Part shown: positions 1 through 8,112 of the stretch, piece by piece
How positions within the stretch are numbered: position 1 is the first letter of the stretch
How the letters are laid out: the number at the start of each line of letters is the position of its first letter
Assembly: GCA_017436865.1 (NCBI GenBank)
Contig: JAFSCH010000097.1
Location: 1 to 35,116 of the forward strand
DNA: 35,116 nt
Reading direction: 5' to 3'
Source of the DNA: Lachnospiraceae bacterium
GTDB taxonomy: Bacteria; Bacillota; Clostridia; Lachnospirales; Lachnospiraceae
The notes under the pieces: generated by a model
Database searches by the model: none
Told to the model about the DNA's origin: nothing
The model's input: the letters and a program-made list of their open reading frames with translations, nothing else
Made by a program: the position numbers and the translations under genes

Positions 1-49
1 CAGAGGACTGAAAATCCTCGTGTCACTGGTTCGATTCCGGTTCTGGGCA
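1..49 (+). tRNA. tRNA-Phe (GAA), 3' part
   Basis: The window opens inside a tRNA. The anticodon stem GAGGA/TCCTC encloses the loop CTGAAAA, giving anticodon GAA (Phe). A T-arm with stem ACTGG/CCGGT and loop TTCGATT follows, then the 3' acceptor strand TCTGGGC and discriminator A. The D-arm and the 5' acceptor strand lie upstream of the window. No CCA is encoded after the discriminator base. Confidence 0.9.
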
Positions 50-170
50 TTTTTTAATTTATAAAAAAGAATATGAATATAGTAAACGTTAGATATAAAT
101 TTGATGCAAAACAATGTAATTTTATGTTACTGAACGGAGTGGGCAGTAATAATTTTATAACTAAAATAAG

Positions 171-200
171 AAAAAACACGGTATATATCGTGTTTTTTTT
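171..200 (+). terminator. intrinsic terminator after the tRNA
   Basis: The arms AAAAAACACG and CGTGTTTTTT pair around a short AT loop and end in a run of eight T. The site probably ends the upstream tRNA transcript; it precedes the promoter-like sequence of the next gene. Confidence 0.75.
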
Positions 201-210
201 ATACGATGTA

Positions 211-224
211 TGTTATACTATAAT
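211..224 (+). promoter_or_regulatory. extended -10 promoter element
   Basis: TGTTATACT (211-219) has the TGn extension of a sigma-A -10 box, and TATAAT occurs at 219-224. No good -35 is visible. It lies about 55 bases before the HD-domain gene and after the terminator, so it is the likely promoter for that gene. Confidence 0.4.
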
Positions 225-276
225 GGTTATTTTAAGGGTATTTCAGTTATAATAGGAAAGGTATATCATTAATAAA

Positions 277-750
277 ATGTATAATAAAGAAATAGAAGAA
301 TATGCAAAAGACATATTAGAATCTGATAATTTTCAAATGACAAAAAAACATATACAACATGGAACAATGACAGTATATGAACATTGTATCAATGTAGCAA
401 AGACTAGTTTGTGGATGCGAGATAAGTTGGGTATCCAATGTGACAATAGAGATTTGGTTCGAGGAGCATTGTTACATGATTATTTTTTGTATGACTGGCA
501 TATAGGAGAAGCGAAGAATCCTTTACGGCTTCATGGTATTTTTCATCCGGGTATTGCATTAAAAAATGCAAAAAAGGAGTATGAGCTTACGAAGAGACAG
601 GAAGATATTATTTATCGACATATGTGGCCATTGACAATTTTACCTCCGACTTGCCGTGAGGGGTGGCTTGTAACATGTGCGGATAAGTATTGTTCACTTA
701 TGGAAACTCTTCATTTTCATCAGGGAAGCGTAGAAGAAGTATTGGATTAA
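277..750 (+). CDS. HD-domain phosphohydrolase-like protein
   Basis: This 157-residue soluble protein is a small HD-superfamily metal-dependent phosphohydrolase. The metal-site pattern is visible: H36 in TVYEHC, the HD pair H67-D68 in LLHDYFLYDW, further histidines H90 and H115 (YRHMWP), and the late Asp D136 in TCADKY. No signal peptide or second domain is present, and the substrate cannot be told; relatives cleave nucleotides or other phosphoesters. The start is uncertain. The ribosome site AGGAAAGG (254-261) is 15 bases before the ATG but ideally spaced for an in-frame ATT at 268, so a three-codon extension is possible. The gene stands alone between a terminator and the pyk promoter region. 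Confidence 0.75.
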   Translation: MYNKEIEEYAKDILESDNFQMTKKHIQHGTMTVYEHCINVAKTSLWMRDKLGIQCDNRDLVRGALLHDYFLYDWHIGEAKNPLRLHGIFHPGIALKNAKKEYELTKRQEDIIYRHMWPLTILPPTCREGWLVTCADKYCSLMETLHFHQGSVEEVLD

Positions 751-775
751 ATAAATATTGTACAAAAGGGAATGA

Positions 776-817
776 TTATGTAATTATTTAGATATGAAAT
801 AATTACATAACTATAAT
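776..817 (+). promoter_or_regulatory. AT-rich palindrome next to a -10 box upstream of pyk
   Basis: TTATGTAATTATTT (776-789) and AAATAATTACATAA (797-810) form a perfect 14-bp inverted repeat with a 7-base spacer. There is no T-run after it, so it does not look like an intrinsic terminator. TATAAT follows at 812-817, two bases from the right arm. An operator overlapping the pyk promoter is the simplest reading, but this is inference; the -35 is weak. Confidence 0.4.
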
Positions 818-871
818 AAGGGGAGGGTTACATAGAAGTATTTTCATTAAAAGAAAGGATTATTGTAGTTA

Positions 872-2284
872 ATGAGAAAGACAAAGATTATTTGTACGAT
901 AGGACCAGTTTCTGAAAATGCAGAAATGTTAAAAGAGCTTTTACTGGCTGGTATGAATGTTGCTCGTTTTAATTTTTCACATGGAGATTATGAGGAGCAC
1001 AGAGCAAAGTTTGAAAGATCTGTTAGGATTGCAAAAGAGTTAAATCTTCCACTTGCTACTATGATGGATACAAAAGGACCAGAGATTCGTTTACGTGATT
1101 TCGAAGGTGATAAAGTCTATCTAGAAAGTGGACAGGAATTTATATTAACAACAGAGGAGATTATGGGTACTTCGAAGAGAGCATCCATAACATATAAAAA
1201 TCTGAAAAATGATGTACAGGTAGGAAAGACTTTATTAATTGATGACGGTTTAATTGAGTTATTGATTAAGGAGATTACAGAGACAGAGATTATCTGTACT
1301 GTTATAAATGGTGGTTATGTTTCTAATCATAAGGGAATTAATGTACCTGGAGCAATTCTTTCCATGCCATATATAAGTGATATAGATAAGCAGGATATTT
1401 TATTTGGTGTTAAGATGGGATATGATTATCTGGCAGCTTCCTTTGCAAGAAATAAGGATGATATCGAGGAAGTAAGAAAGCTGATTGCGGACAATGGTGG
1501 TCGTATGAAGATTATTGCCAAAGTTGAGAATATGCAGGGTATTGATAATCTGGATGAAATATTGGAAGCATCTGATGGGATTATGGTTGCCAGAGGTGAC
1601 ATGGGAGTAGAAATTCCTATGGAGGAAGTTCCTATTATTCAAAAGATGATGATTAAAAAGGCTCTGAAAAAGGGAAAGGTTGTTATTACAGCAACACAGA
1701 TGTTAGATTCTATGATTAAGAATCCAAGACCAACAAGAGCAGAAACAACAGACGTTGCAAATGCGATTTATGATGGAACATCTGCCATTATGTTGAGTGG
1801 TGAAAGTGCGGCTGGTTCTTATCCAATAGAAGCAGTAAAGACAATGTCTAGAATTGCACAAAGAGCAGAGCAGGATATCAATTATGACTCCAGACTTTTA
1901 AAGAGAAATGATGAAGAAAAGGAAGATATTACAACTGCTATTTCGCATGCATGCTGTACGATGGCTATGGATTTAAAGGCATCTGCAATTATTACAGTTA
2001 CAATGGAAGGTTTTACAGCAAGTATGGTTGCAAGATATCAGCCTACTTGTCAGATTATTGGTTGTACAACAGATGAAACCGTATATCGTCAGTTAAGTCT
2101 TTTATGGGGAGTGAAACCTTTGTTGATCGAAAAGGCTGACAATGCAGAAATGCTTTTTGAAACGGCTGTAGAAGCATGTAAAAAAGCAGGATTAATACAT
2201 GAAGGAGAACGAGTTGTATTAACAGCAGGAGTTCCATTAGGAATTTCTGGAAAAACAAATATGATTCGAGTGGTTGAGGTATAA
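872..2284 (+). CDS. pyk: pyruvate kinase
   Basis: Pyruvate kinase converts phosphoenolpyruvate and ADP to pyruvate and ATP in glycolysis, in the cytoplasm. At 470 residues it is the short type, without the extra C-terminal PEP-utiliser-like domain of Bacillus pyruvate kinase. The N-terminus MRKTKIICTIGP and the NFSHG motif are typical. The active-site signature IIAKVEN (K is the catalytic lysine) lies near residue 215, followed by MVARGDMGVE and by TQMLDSMI with PRPTRAE. The ribosome site AGAAAGGA (852-859) is 12 bases from the ATG, rather far, but the conserved N-terminus supports this start. The gmk-like gene begins 8 bases after its stop, so the two are probably co-transcribed. Confidence 0.97.
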   Translation: MRKTKIICTIGPVSENAEMLKELLLAGMNVARFNFSHGDYEEHRAKFERSVRIAKELNLPLATMMDTKGPEIRLRDFEGDKVYLESGQEFILTTEEIMGTSKRASITYKNLKNDVQVGKTLLIDDGLIELLIKEITETEIICTVINGGYVSNHKGINVPGAILSMPYISDIDKQDILFGVKMGYDYLAASFARNKDDIEEVRKLIADNGGRMKIIAKVENMQGIDNLDEILEASDGIMVARGDMGVEIPMEEVPIIQKMMIKKALKKGKVVITATQMLDSMIKNPRPTRAETTDVANAIYDGTSAIMLSGESAAGSYPIEAVKTMSRIAQRAEQDINYDSRLLKRNDEEKEDITTAISHACCTMAMDLKASAIITVTMEGFTASMVARYQPTCQIIGCTTDETVYRQLSLLWGVKPLLIEKADNAEMLFETAVEACKKAGLIHEGERVVLTAGVPLGISGKTNMIRVVEV

Positions 2285-2292
2285 ATAGAGAA

Positions 2293-2883
2293 ATGGGTAA
2301 GATATTTTGTATCATGGGCAAAAGTGCCACTGGTAAGGATACAATATATAAAAAGATTTTGCAGAATAGTGAACTTAAACTTAGAAGAATTGTATCTTAC
2401 ACGACACGTCCGATTCGTGAGGGTGAAGAGGAAGGTGTAGAATATTATTTTACAGATGTAGAGACGATGCATCAGTTAGAGGAGCAGGGAAAGATTATAG
2501 AATGCCGTGCTTATGATACAATACATGGAATCTGGTATTATTATCTGGTAAAGGATAGCCAGATTGATCTTGCTAACAATGACTATTTGATTATTGGAAC
2601 ATTAGAATCTTATATGAAAATAAGAGATTATTTTGGGAAAAATAAAGTAGTTCCTATTTATATCGAATTAGATGATGGCGAGCGTTTAACGAGAGCTTTA
2701 GAGAGAGAAAAGACTCAGAGTGAGCCTAAGTATGAAGAGATGTGCAGGAGATTTCTGGCAGATTGTCAGGATTTCTCCTGTGAAAAACTGACAGAAGCAG
2801 GAATAAAAAAGTTCTATGTAAATAATGATTTAGAAAAATGTTTACAGGAAATAAAACAAGATATGTTAGCTGATAGAGAATAG
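2293..2883 (+). CDS. guanylate-kinase-like nucleotide kinase
   Basis: The 196-residue protein resembles guanylate kinase (GMP + ATP to GDP + ADP). Features are a P-loop at residues 9-16 (GKSATGKD), then SYTTRPIREGEEEGVEYYF near 41-59, which matches the GMP-binding RxxRxxExxGxxYxF region. The P-loop has Asp16 where Ser or Thr is usual, with Thr next to it, so this may be a divergent paralogue rather than the main Gmk. In Bacillus, thymidylate kinase precedes the yaaR-holB block; here this kinase takes that position. It starts 8 bases after pyk, whose end supplies the GAGGT ribosome site. Substrate specificity is inferred from family only. Confidence 0.75.
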   Translation: MGKIFCIMGKSATGKDTIYKKILQNSELKLRRIVSYTTRPIREGEEEGVEYYFTDVETMHQLEEQGKIIECRAYDTIHGIWYYYLVKDSQIDLANNDYLIIGTLESYMKIRDYFGKNKVVPIYIELDDGERLTRALEREKTQSEPKYEEMCRRFLADCQDFSCEKLTEAGIKKFYVNNDLEKCLQEIKQDMLADRE

Positions 2884-3090
2884 TGTTATTAGTATTCACC
2901 ATGCTTACATATTATTTATTATTTTAGCAATAATGAAATATTTTGTTCGAAGTGAAGGAAAATAGAGTTTTGCATTAGAATGATAAAGACATGAAATAAT
3001 TATATGACTTGAATAAAAAGGGAATTGATAATAAAAGTAGATAATGCAAAAACAGAGTGAATAATAGCATAAGATATAAGGGGTGACAAC

Positions 3091-3531
3091 ATGGAGATCA
3101 AGGTAGATCAGATTCAGCAGGCGATGCCAATAGAGCAACAGCAAAACATACAGCCTACAGATGATACGTTTAAATTTATGCTTGCAAGTAATATAGAGGA
3201 AGCAGCTTTAGTAGATCGATTAAATCTTATGATGGAAGAAATTGTTATGCAGGGCGATAAGATAATAAAGCGCATGGATGTAAAGGATATGCGAAAATAT
3301 CGTTCTTTGATAAAAGAATTCATGAATGAGATAGTGAATCGTTCTCATAAGTTTTCTAGAGAGAATTTTCTTGATAGACGTGGTCGCCATAGAGTATATG
3401 GTATTATTCGTTTAGTTGACCAAAAGCTTGATGAGTTGGCACAAGAGTTAGTAAAAGATGAACGAGATACGATTAGCATTTTGGCTAAGGTAGGAGAAAT
3501 CAGGGGATTATTACTTGATATTTTTACCTAA
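3091..3531 (+). CDS. yaaR: YaaR family protein (DUF327)
   Basis: This 146-residue, mostly helical soluble protein matches the YaaR/DUF327 family in length and in the C-terminal pattern (Lys-Tyr-Arg-Ser near residue 70, then [15 protein letters not shown]). The family's role is unknown; it is typically found directly before holB in Firmicutes, as here. The start has a good ribosome site (GGGGTGA) 6-10 bases upstream. The 15-base gap to holB suggests co-transcription. The 207 bases between this gene and the kinase gene contain no other gene that I can recognise. Confidence 0.85.
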   Translation: MEIKVDQIQQAMPIEQQQNIQPTDDTFKFMLASNIEEAALVDRLNLMMEEIVMQGDKIIKRMDVKDMRKYRSLIKEFMNEIVNRSHKFSRENFLDRRGRHRVYGIIRLVDQKLDELAQELVKDERDTISILAKVGEIRGLLLDIFT

Positions 3532-3546
3532 ATTTAGAAAAGGAGA

Positions 3547-4578
3547 ATGGATTCTCAAATGGAACAGACACAAACAGAGCAGTTTCAGGAAACAAATTGG
3601 GACTCGGTCGTAGGGCAGGAGCAGATGGTACAGAATCTTGAAAATGCCTTAAAATATAAGAAAATATCACATGCATATCTGTTTCAGGGAGAAAGACTTT
3701 CCGGAAAACGTATGATTGCTGATATTTATGCAAGAGCGCTACAATGTGAGGCAGACGGAGATAAACCGTGTAACCAGTGTCGTTCTTGCAAGCAAGCTTT
3801 AAATGGCAATCATCCGGATATTATCTATGTAGAGCACGATAAGCCTAATGTTATTAGTGTTGACAATATTAGAACGCAGATTAATGGAGATATTGCGATT
3901 AAGCCGTATAGTAGTCCATATAAAATATATATCGTAGATGAAGCAGAGAAAATGAATGTACAGGCGCAAAATGCGTTGTTAAAAACTTTGGAAGAGCCTC
4001 CAGAATATGCAGTTATTATTCTTCTTTCGACAAGGGCAGAAGCAATGCTTCCAACGATTTTAAGTCGTTGTGTCTCCTTGAACACAAAGCCTGTACCAAA
4101 TGATAGAATTAAGCATTTTTTGATGGCAAAGGCTCAGATTCCTGATTATAGAGCTAGCATTTGTGCTTCTTTTGCCAGAGGTAATGTTGGTAGAGCAATC
4201 CAGTTGGCTTCAAATGAAGAATTTGATACAATGAAAGCGGAGGTTTTAAGTAATATGAAATCCATTTTTGAAATGGAGATTCATCAGATGGCAACAGCTG
4301 CGAAAAAGATTACAGAAGAGAAGTTTGAGGTGGAAGATTATCTTGATTTATGCTTTATCTGGTATCGTGATATTTTGTTGTATAAGGCATGTAAAGATAG
4401 AAAGCACCTTGTTTTTCTGGAGGAAATCCGTGATATTGAACGCATTGGAGAGAAATATTCCTATGAAGCAATTGAAAAGATAATTGGAGCGATTGAGCAG
4501 GCTAGAAATCGTATCAAATCGAATGTAAATTTTGATTTAACAATGGAATTATTGTTTATGGAAATGAAAAAATGTTAA
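3547..4578 (+). CDS. holB: DNA polymerase III subunit delta'
   Basis: Delta' is part of the clamp loader that places the sliding clamp on DNA. The AAA+ features are a P-loop-like GERLSGK near residue 40, a zinc module with four cysteines (including CNQCRSC) near 60-85, then DEAEKMNVQAQNALLKTLEEPP near 130-152 and the SRC sensor motif near 175. Length is normal for the family. The first ATG (3547) directly abuts its ribosome site AGGAGA (3541-3546), which is too close. An in-frame ATG at 3559 would be spaced 12 bases from it, so the protein may start four codons later. The gene belongs to the yaaR-holB-ricT-trmN6 block. Confidence 0.93.
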   Translation: MDSQMEQTQTEQFQETNWDSVVGQEQMVQNLENALKYKKISHAYLFQGERLSGKRMIADIYARALQCEADGDKPCNQCRSCKQALNGNHPDIIYVEHDKPNVISVDNIRTQINGDIAIKPYSSPYKIYIVDEAEKMNVQAQNALLKTLEEPPEYAVIILLSTRAEAMLPTILSRCVSLNTKPVPNDRIKHFLMAKAQIPDYRASICASFARGNVGRAIQLASNEEFDTMKAEVLSNMKSIFEMEIHQMATAAKKITEEKFEVEDYLDLCFIWYRDILLYKACKDRKHLVFLEEIRDIERIGEKYSYEAIEKIIGAIEQARNRIKSNVNFDLTMELLFMEMKKC

Positions 4579-4716
4579 TTTTTGGAAAATATTATGTCTA
4601 TGCAAGTTGTTAAAGGATTTGTAAAGTTTGCAGATAAGGGAAAAGAAGGGATATTAATATAGATTGACATGACTTATAAAAGAGAGTTAGTCATAAGAAA
4701 GAGTGAGGTTATAGAT

Positions 4717-5637
4717 ATGGTAAAGGTAATAGGAGTAAGATTTAGAACAGCAGGTAAAATTTATTTTTTTGATCCTTTAAAATTTGATGTAAAAAGAGGA
4801 GATCATGTAATCGTAGAAACTGCAAGAGGTGTTGAGTACGGAACGGTAGTAGGAGATCCCAAGGAGGTAGAGGATGACAAGGTAGTAGCACCTTTAAAGC
4901 CGGTACTTCGTGTAGCAACGCAGAGAGACATGGAGCAGGAAGCCAACAATAAAATTAAGGAAAAAGAGGCCTTTAAGATTTGTTTGGAAAAGATTAAAAA
5001 GCATAAGCTTGATATGAAGTTGATCGATGCAGAATATACATTTGATAATAATAAGGTTCTGTTTTATTTTACAGCGGATGGAAGAATCGACTTTAGAGAG
5101 TTGGTTAAGGATTTAGCTTCTGTATTTAAGACAAGAATTGAGCTTCGTCAGATTGGTGTTCGTGATGAGACAAAGATTCTTGGTGGTATTGGTATTTGTG
5201 GTCGTCCTTTATGTTGTCATTCGCATTTATCGGAGTTTGTTCCGGTTTCTATTAAGATGGCAAAGGAACAGAATCTGTCCTTGAATCCAACAAAGATTTC
5301 AGGTGTTTGTGGAAGACTTATGTGTTGTCTGAAGCATGAAGAAGAGACGTATGAATATCTGAACAAAAAGCTTCCGAATGTTGGTGATTATGTTACTGCA
5401 GATGATGGCTTAAAGGGAGAGGTACACAGTGTTAATGTGCTTCGTCAGCTTGTAAAAGTTATTGTTGAAACAGATGATGAAAAAGAGATTAAGGAATATA
5501 AGGTTGAGCAGCTGAGATTTAAAAAGAGACATCGTAAGGACAAGCAGGAGGGCATGTCAGAAGCTGAGCTAAAGGAACTCAAGGAATTAGAGAAGCTTGA
5601 GAAGCAGGAAGGAAGATCCAAACTGGATGATAACTAA
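4717..5637 (+). CDS. ricT: PSP1-domain regulator RicT (YaaT)
   Basis: This 306-residue PSP1-domain protein matches RicT/YaaT, part of the Bacillus RicAFT complex that acts with RNase Y in mRNA maturation and in sporulation and competence. The conserved Cys-rich segments GICGRPLCC and GVCGRLMCC are present; in Bacillus the RicAFT complex binds iron-sulfur clusters through cysteines. The C-terminus is a charged Lys/Glu-rich tail. The open frame extends upstream to 4669, but the start MVKVIGVRF at 4717 is chosen because GTGAGG (4703-4708) is well spaced and family similarity begins there. It lies between holB and the methyltransferase gene in standard order. Confidence 0.9.
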   Translation: MVKVIGVRFRTAGKIYFFDPLKFDVKRGDHVIVETARGVEYGTVVGDPKEVEDDKVVAPLKPVLRVATQRDMEQEANNKIKEKEAFKICLEKIKKHKLDMKLIDAEYTFDNNKVLFYFTADGRIDFRELVKDLASVFKTRIELRQIGVRDETKILGGIGICGRPLCCHSHLSEFVPVSIKMAKEQNLSLNPTKISGVCGRLMCCLKHEEETYEYLNKKLPNVGDYVTADDGLKGEVHSVNVLRQLVKVIVETDDEKEIKEYKVEQLRFKKRHRKDKQEGMSEAELKELKELEKLEKQEGRSKLDDN

Positions 5638-5647
5638 GGAAGAAACG

Positions 5648-6400
5648 ATGGATAAGGAGACACGTTCTGTAGAACTAAAGGAAAAAGAACGGATTGATGA
5701 CCTGCAAAGAAATGGTTATCGGATTATTCAGAATCCAGAAAAATTTTGTTTTGGAATGGATGCTGTATTACTATCCGGATTTGCCAGAGTGAAAACGGGT
5801 GCGAAAGTGCTTGATATGGGAACGGGAACTGGAATTATTCCGATATTGTTGGAAGGAAAGACAAAAGCATCTCATTTGACAGGCTTGGAGATTCAGGAGG
5901 AAAGCGCAGATATGGCAAGACGAAGTATACTTCTGAATCATTTAGAGGAAAAAATAGATATTGTTACAGGAGACATCAAGGAGGCAGGTAATCTTTTTCA
6001 AGCTGCTTCTTTTGACGTTGTGACGTGTAATCCGCCTTATATGATTGGACAGCATGGAATTGCCAATCCGGATACTCCGAAAGCGATTGCAAGACATGAA
6101 GTATTATGTACCTTGGAGGATGTTATCAAAAATGCAGCTTTGCTTTTAAAGCCAGGTGGGTATTTTTTTATGGTTCATAGACCTTTTCGACTGGCAGAGA
6201 TTATTACGATGATGACAAAATACAAGCTTGAGCCAAAGAGAATGCGACTTGTGCATCCTTATGTGGATAAAGAACCGAATATGGTTTTAATAGAAGGCTG
6301 TAGAGGGGGAAAGTCACGTATGACGGTGGAAAAGCCGCTCATTGTATATAAAACACAAAATGAATATACGGATGAAATATATGAAATATATGGATATTAA
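5648..6400 (+). CDS. trmN6: tRNA1(Val) adenine-N6 methyltransferase (YabB/TrmN6)
   Basis: This SAM-dependent class I methyltransferase of about 250 residues is likely to methylate N6 of adenine 37 in tRNA-Val, by similarity to E. coli YfiC and Bacillus YabB. The SAM motif is VLDMGTGTGIIP near residue 50, and the catalytic NPPY motif lies within VVTCNPPYMIG near residue 125. The start at 5648 has AAGGAAGAA (5636-5644) close upstream; an ATG at 5627, overlapping the end of ricT, is the alternative. The ricT stop overlaps the ribosome site, which suggests translational coupling. The next gene starts within its last 30 bases. Confidence 0.9.
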   Translation: MDKETRSVELKEKERIDDLQRNGYRIIQNPEKFCFGMDAVLLSGFARVKTGAKVLDMGTGTGIIPILLEGKTKASHLTGLEIQEESADMARRSILLNHLEEKIDIVTGDIKEAGNLFQAASFDVVTCNPPYMIGQHGIANPDTPKAIARHEVLCTLEDVIKNAALLLKPGGYFFMVHRPFRLAEIITMMTKYKLEPKRMRLVHPYVDKEPNMVLIEGCRGGKSRMTVEKPLIVYKTQNEYTDEIYEIYGY

Positions 6401-7895
6401 GAAGAAATATGAGAAAAAGAAAATAATGCTGGCTCTTGCAGTCAGCACTTTCTGTTTATTAAATGGATGTCAGGCAAAAGAACAGGAAGATGTTTTAGCT
6501 ACTTATGACGGCGAAAAAATTGAAAAAGAAGTTGCCGAAAGTGAAAATGTATCTTTAAGTAATGAATTAGAGGAAGGAGAATTACAAACAAATCCTCAGA
6601 ATACGAAGAATGAGGCAGATAATGAAATGTTGGAAAATGGTGATTCTGACAAACAAAATGTAATAAAACAAGAAGAAATTGCGACAGGAAGAGAGAGCAA
6701 TAAACCAGCACCGGTAAAGGTTAAGGGAATCTATGTTAGCGGACCAGTTGCAGGAATTGACAGGATGGACGAGCTGATTGCTCTTGTGGATGAAACGGAA
6801 TTGAATGCCATGGTCATAGATATAAAAAATGACGAGGGGCGTATTACCTATAAAATGCAGTCAGAAAAAGTTATCGAGATAGAAGCAGGGATTCGTTATA
6901 TTCCGGATATCGAAGCGCTTGTGCAGAAATGTAAGGAAAAGAATATTTATCTGATTGCAAGAATTGTGGCTTTTAAAGACCCTTATCTTGCAGAAAAGTG
7001 TCCAAATCTTGCTGTTAAGAAAAAAACGGGTGAAATTTTCAAAGATAAGAATGGACTTGCATGGGTTAATCCATATAAAAAAGAGGTTTGGGATTATCTT
7101 ATAGAGGTATCAAAAGAGGCGGCAAAGCTTGGATTTGATGAGATTCAGTATGATTATATTCGTTTTTCAACAGATTTGAAGTCAGATGACTTGGATTTTG
7201 GACCAGAAGCGGAGAATAAGAGTAAGATAGAGATTATATCAGAATTTACACAATATGCATGTGAAGCGCTTGCGGATATGAATGTATATGTATCTGCAGA
7301 TGTGTATGGAACTATTATAGATAATAAGGTAGACCAAAACATTGTAGGGCAGGATTATGTAAAAATGGCTTCTTATCTTGATTATATTTGTCCGATGGTG
7401 TATCCGTCACATTATGGGAATGGTGTTTATGGTATTGAAATACCAGATGCAGAGCCTTATAAAACAGTAAATGCAGCAATGAATGCGGCTGAAAAGGAAT
7501 TAAGTGTTCTACCGGAGGAAGGCAGAGCAATAAACCGTGTATGGATTCAGAGTTTTACCGCGACATGGGTGAAGGGGCATATTACATATGGTCCAGAGCA
7601 GATTCGAGAGCAGATTCGAGGTGCTTATGATGCCGGATTTGATGAATGGATTCTGTGGAATGCTTCTATAAAATACCAAAGAGATTCTTTGTTAACGGAT
7701 GAAGAGGCAAAAGCGGAGCAGGAAATCTGGAAACTGGAAAAAGAGGAAGCAGAGAGATTGGCAGAAGAAGTAGCTAAAGAGGAAGCAGAGAGATTGGCAG
7801 AAGAAGCAGCTAAAGAGGAAGCAGAGAGATTGACAGAAGAAGCAGCAAAGCAGGAAGCAGAGAGTTTGGAAACGGAAGATGCTGTAAAAGAGTAA
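6372..7895 (+). CDS. DUF4015 putative glycoside hydrolase lipoprotein
   Basis: This secreted lipoprotein of about 507 residues has a Lys-rich n-region, a hydrophobic stretch and the lipobox LLNGC, with the lipidated Cys near residue 33. A low-complexity linker runs to about residue 115. The DUF4015 (putative glycoside hydrolase) barrel follows, from VKGIYVSGPVAG to the FDEWILWNA segment, and contains FDEIQYDYIRFSTD, the family's acidic core. The C-terminus ends in 12-residue charged repeats. The start is ambiguous: in-frame ATGs at 6372, 6381 and 6390 all lie near or inside the end of trmN6, without a clear ribosome site. The overlap suggests coupling. This gene is not part of the Bacillus yabB-rsmI order, so it is a local addition. 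The substrate is unknown, though a cell-wall or polysaccharide glycan is plausible. Confidence 0.8.
   Translation: MKYMKYMDIKKKYEKKKIMLALAVSTFCLLNGCQAKEQEDVLATYDGEKIEKEVAESENVSLSNELEEGELQTNPQNTKNEADNEMLENGDSDKQNVIKQEEIATGRESNKPAPVKVKGIYVSGPVAGIDRMDELIALVDETELNAMVIDIKNDEGRITYKMQSEKVIEIEAGIRYIPDIEALVQKCKEKNIYLIARIVAFKDPYLAEKCPNLAVKKKTGEIFKDKNGLAWVNPYKKEVWDYLIEVSKEAAKLGFDEIQYDYIRFSTDLKSDDLDFGPEAENKSKIEIISEFTQYACEALADMNVYVSADVYGTIIDNKVDQNIVGQDYVKMASYLDYICPMVYPSHYGNGVYGIEIPDAEPYKTVNAAMNAAEKELSVLPEEGRAINRVWIQSFTATWVKGHITYGPEQIREQIRGAYDAGFDEWILWNASIKYQRDSLLTDEEAKAEQEIWKLEKEEAERLAEEVAKEEAERLAEEAAKEEAERLTEEAAKQEAESLETEDAVKE
7743..7885 (+). repeat. 36-bp tandem repeat coding for EEAERLAEEAAK
   Basis: Three near-identical 36-base units start at 7743, 7779 and 7815, and a degenerate fourth starts at 7851. 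Each codes for 12 residues of the pattern EEAERLAEEAAK at the C-terminus of the DUF4015 protein. This is strongly helical and would make a charged rod or coiled coil. Copy number is likely to vary between strains. Confidence 0.85.
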
Positions 7896-7903
7896 AAATA
7901 ATT

Positions 7904-8053
7904 GTAACTGTTCAGCAGGAATACGCATTTTACTGCGGATTCCATAGGAAAATGTAGTATGCATAAGTAAAAATCCCTTTACGATGCAAATTTGAATGGA
8001 TTATTGTATCGCATCTTCGATGCCAAGTAATTATGAAGGTACTGGATAATTAC
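7904..8053. repeat. palindromic intergenic element, copy A (MITE-like)
   Basis: The left end GTAACTGTTCAGCAGG and the right end GTACTGGATAATTAC are imperfect inverted repeats. The first internal hairpin is GGAATACGCA/TGCGGATTCC (7918-7943). The second, AAAAATCC..GGATTATT, is degenerate and is followed by an extra small hairpin GCATC-TTC-GATGC. It fills most of the gap between the DUF4015 gene and rsmI. No flanking direct repeat is evident, so this is probably an old copy. Confidence 0.75.
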
Positions 8054-8112
8054 AATGAAATAGGACAAGCGAGAAGTTATATAAGTAATGGTTATAGAGA
8101 GGAATATATCAT

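Noticed and set aside
2055-2472. Minus-strand open frames across the end of pyk and the start of the kinase gene
   Set aside because: Both plus-strand genes are well conserved, with intact frames; the antisense frames show no recognisable protein.
7625-7964. Two minus-strand open frames over the DUF4015 gene end
   Set aside because: They are shadows of the 36-bp coding repeat and of repeat copy A; the translated stretch related to HGIRSK recurs only because the repeat recurs.
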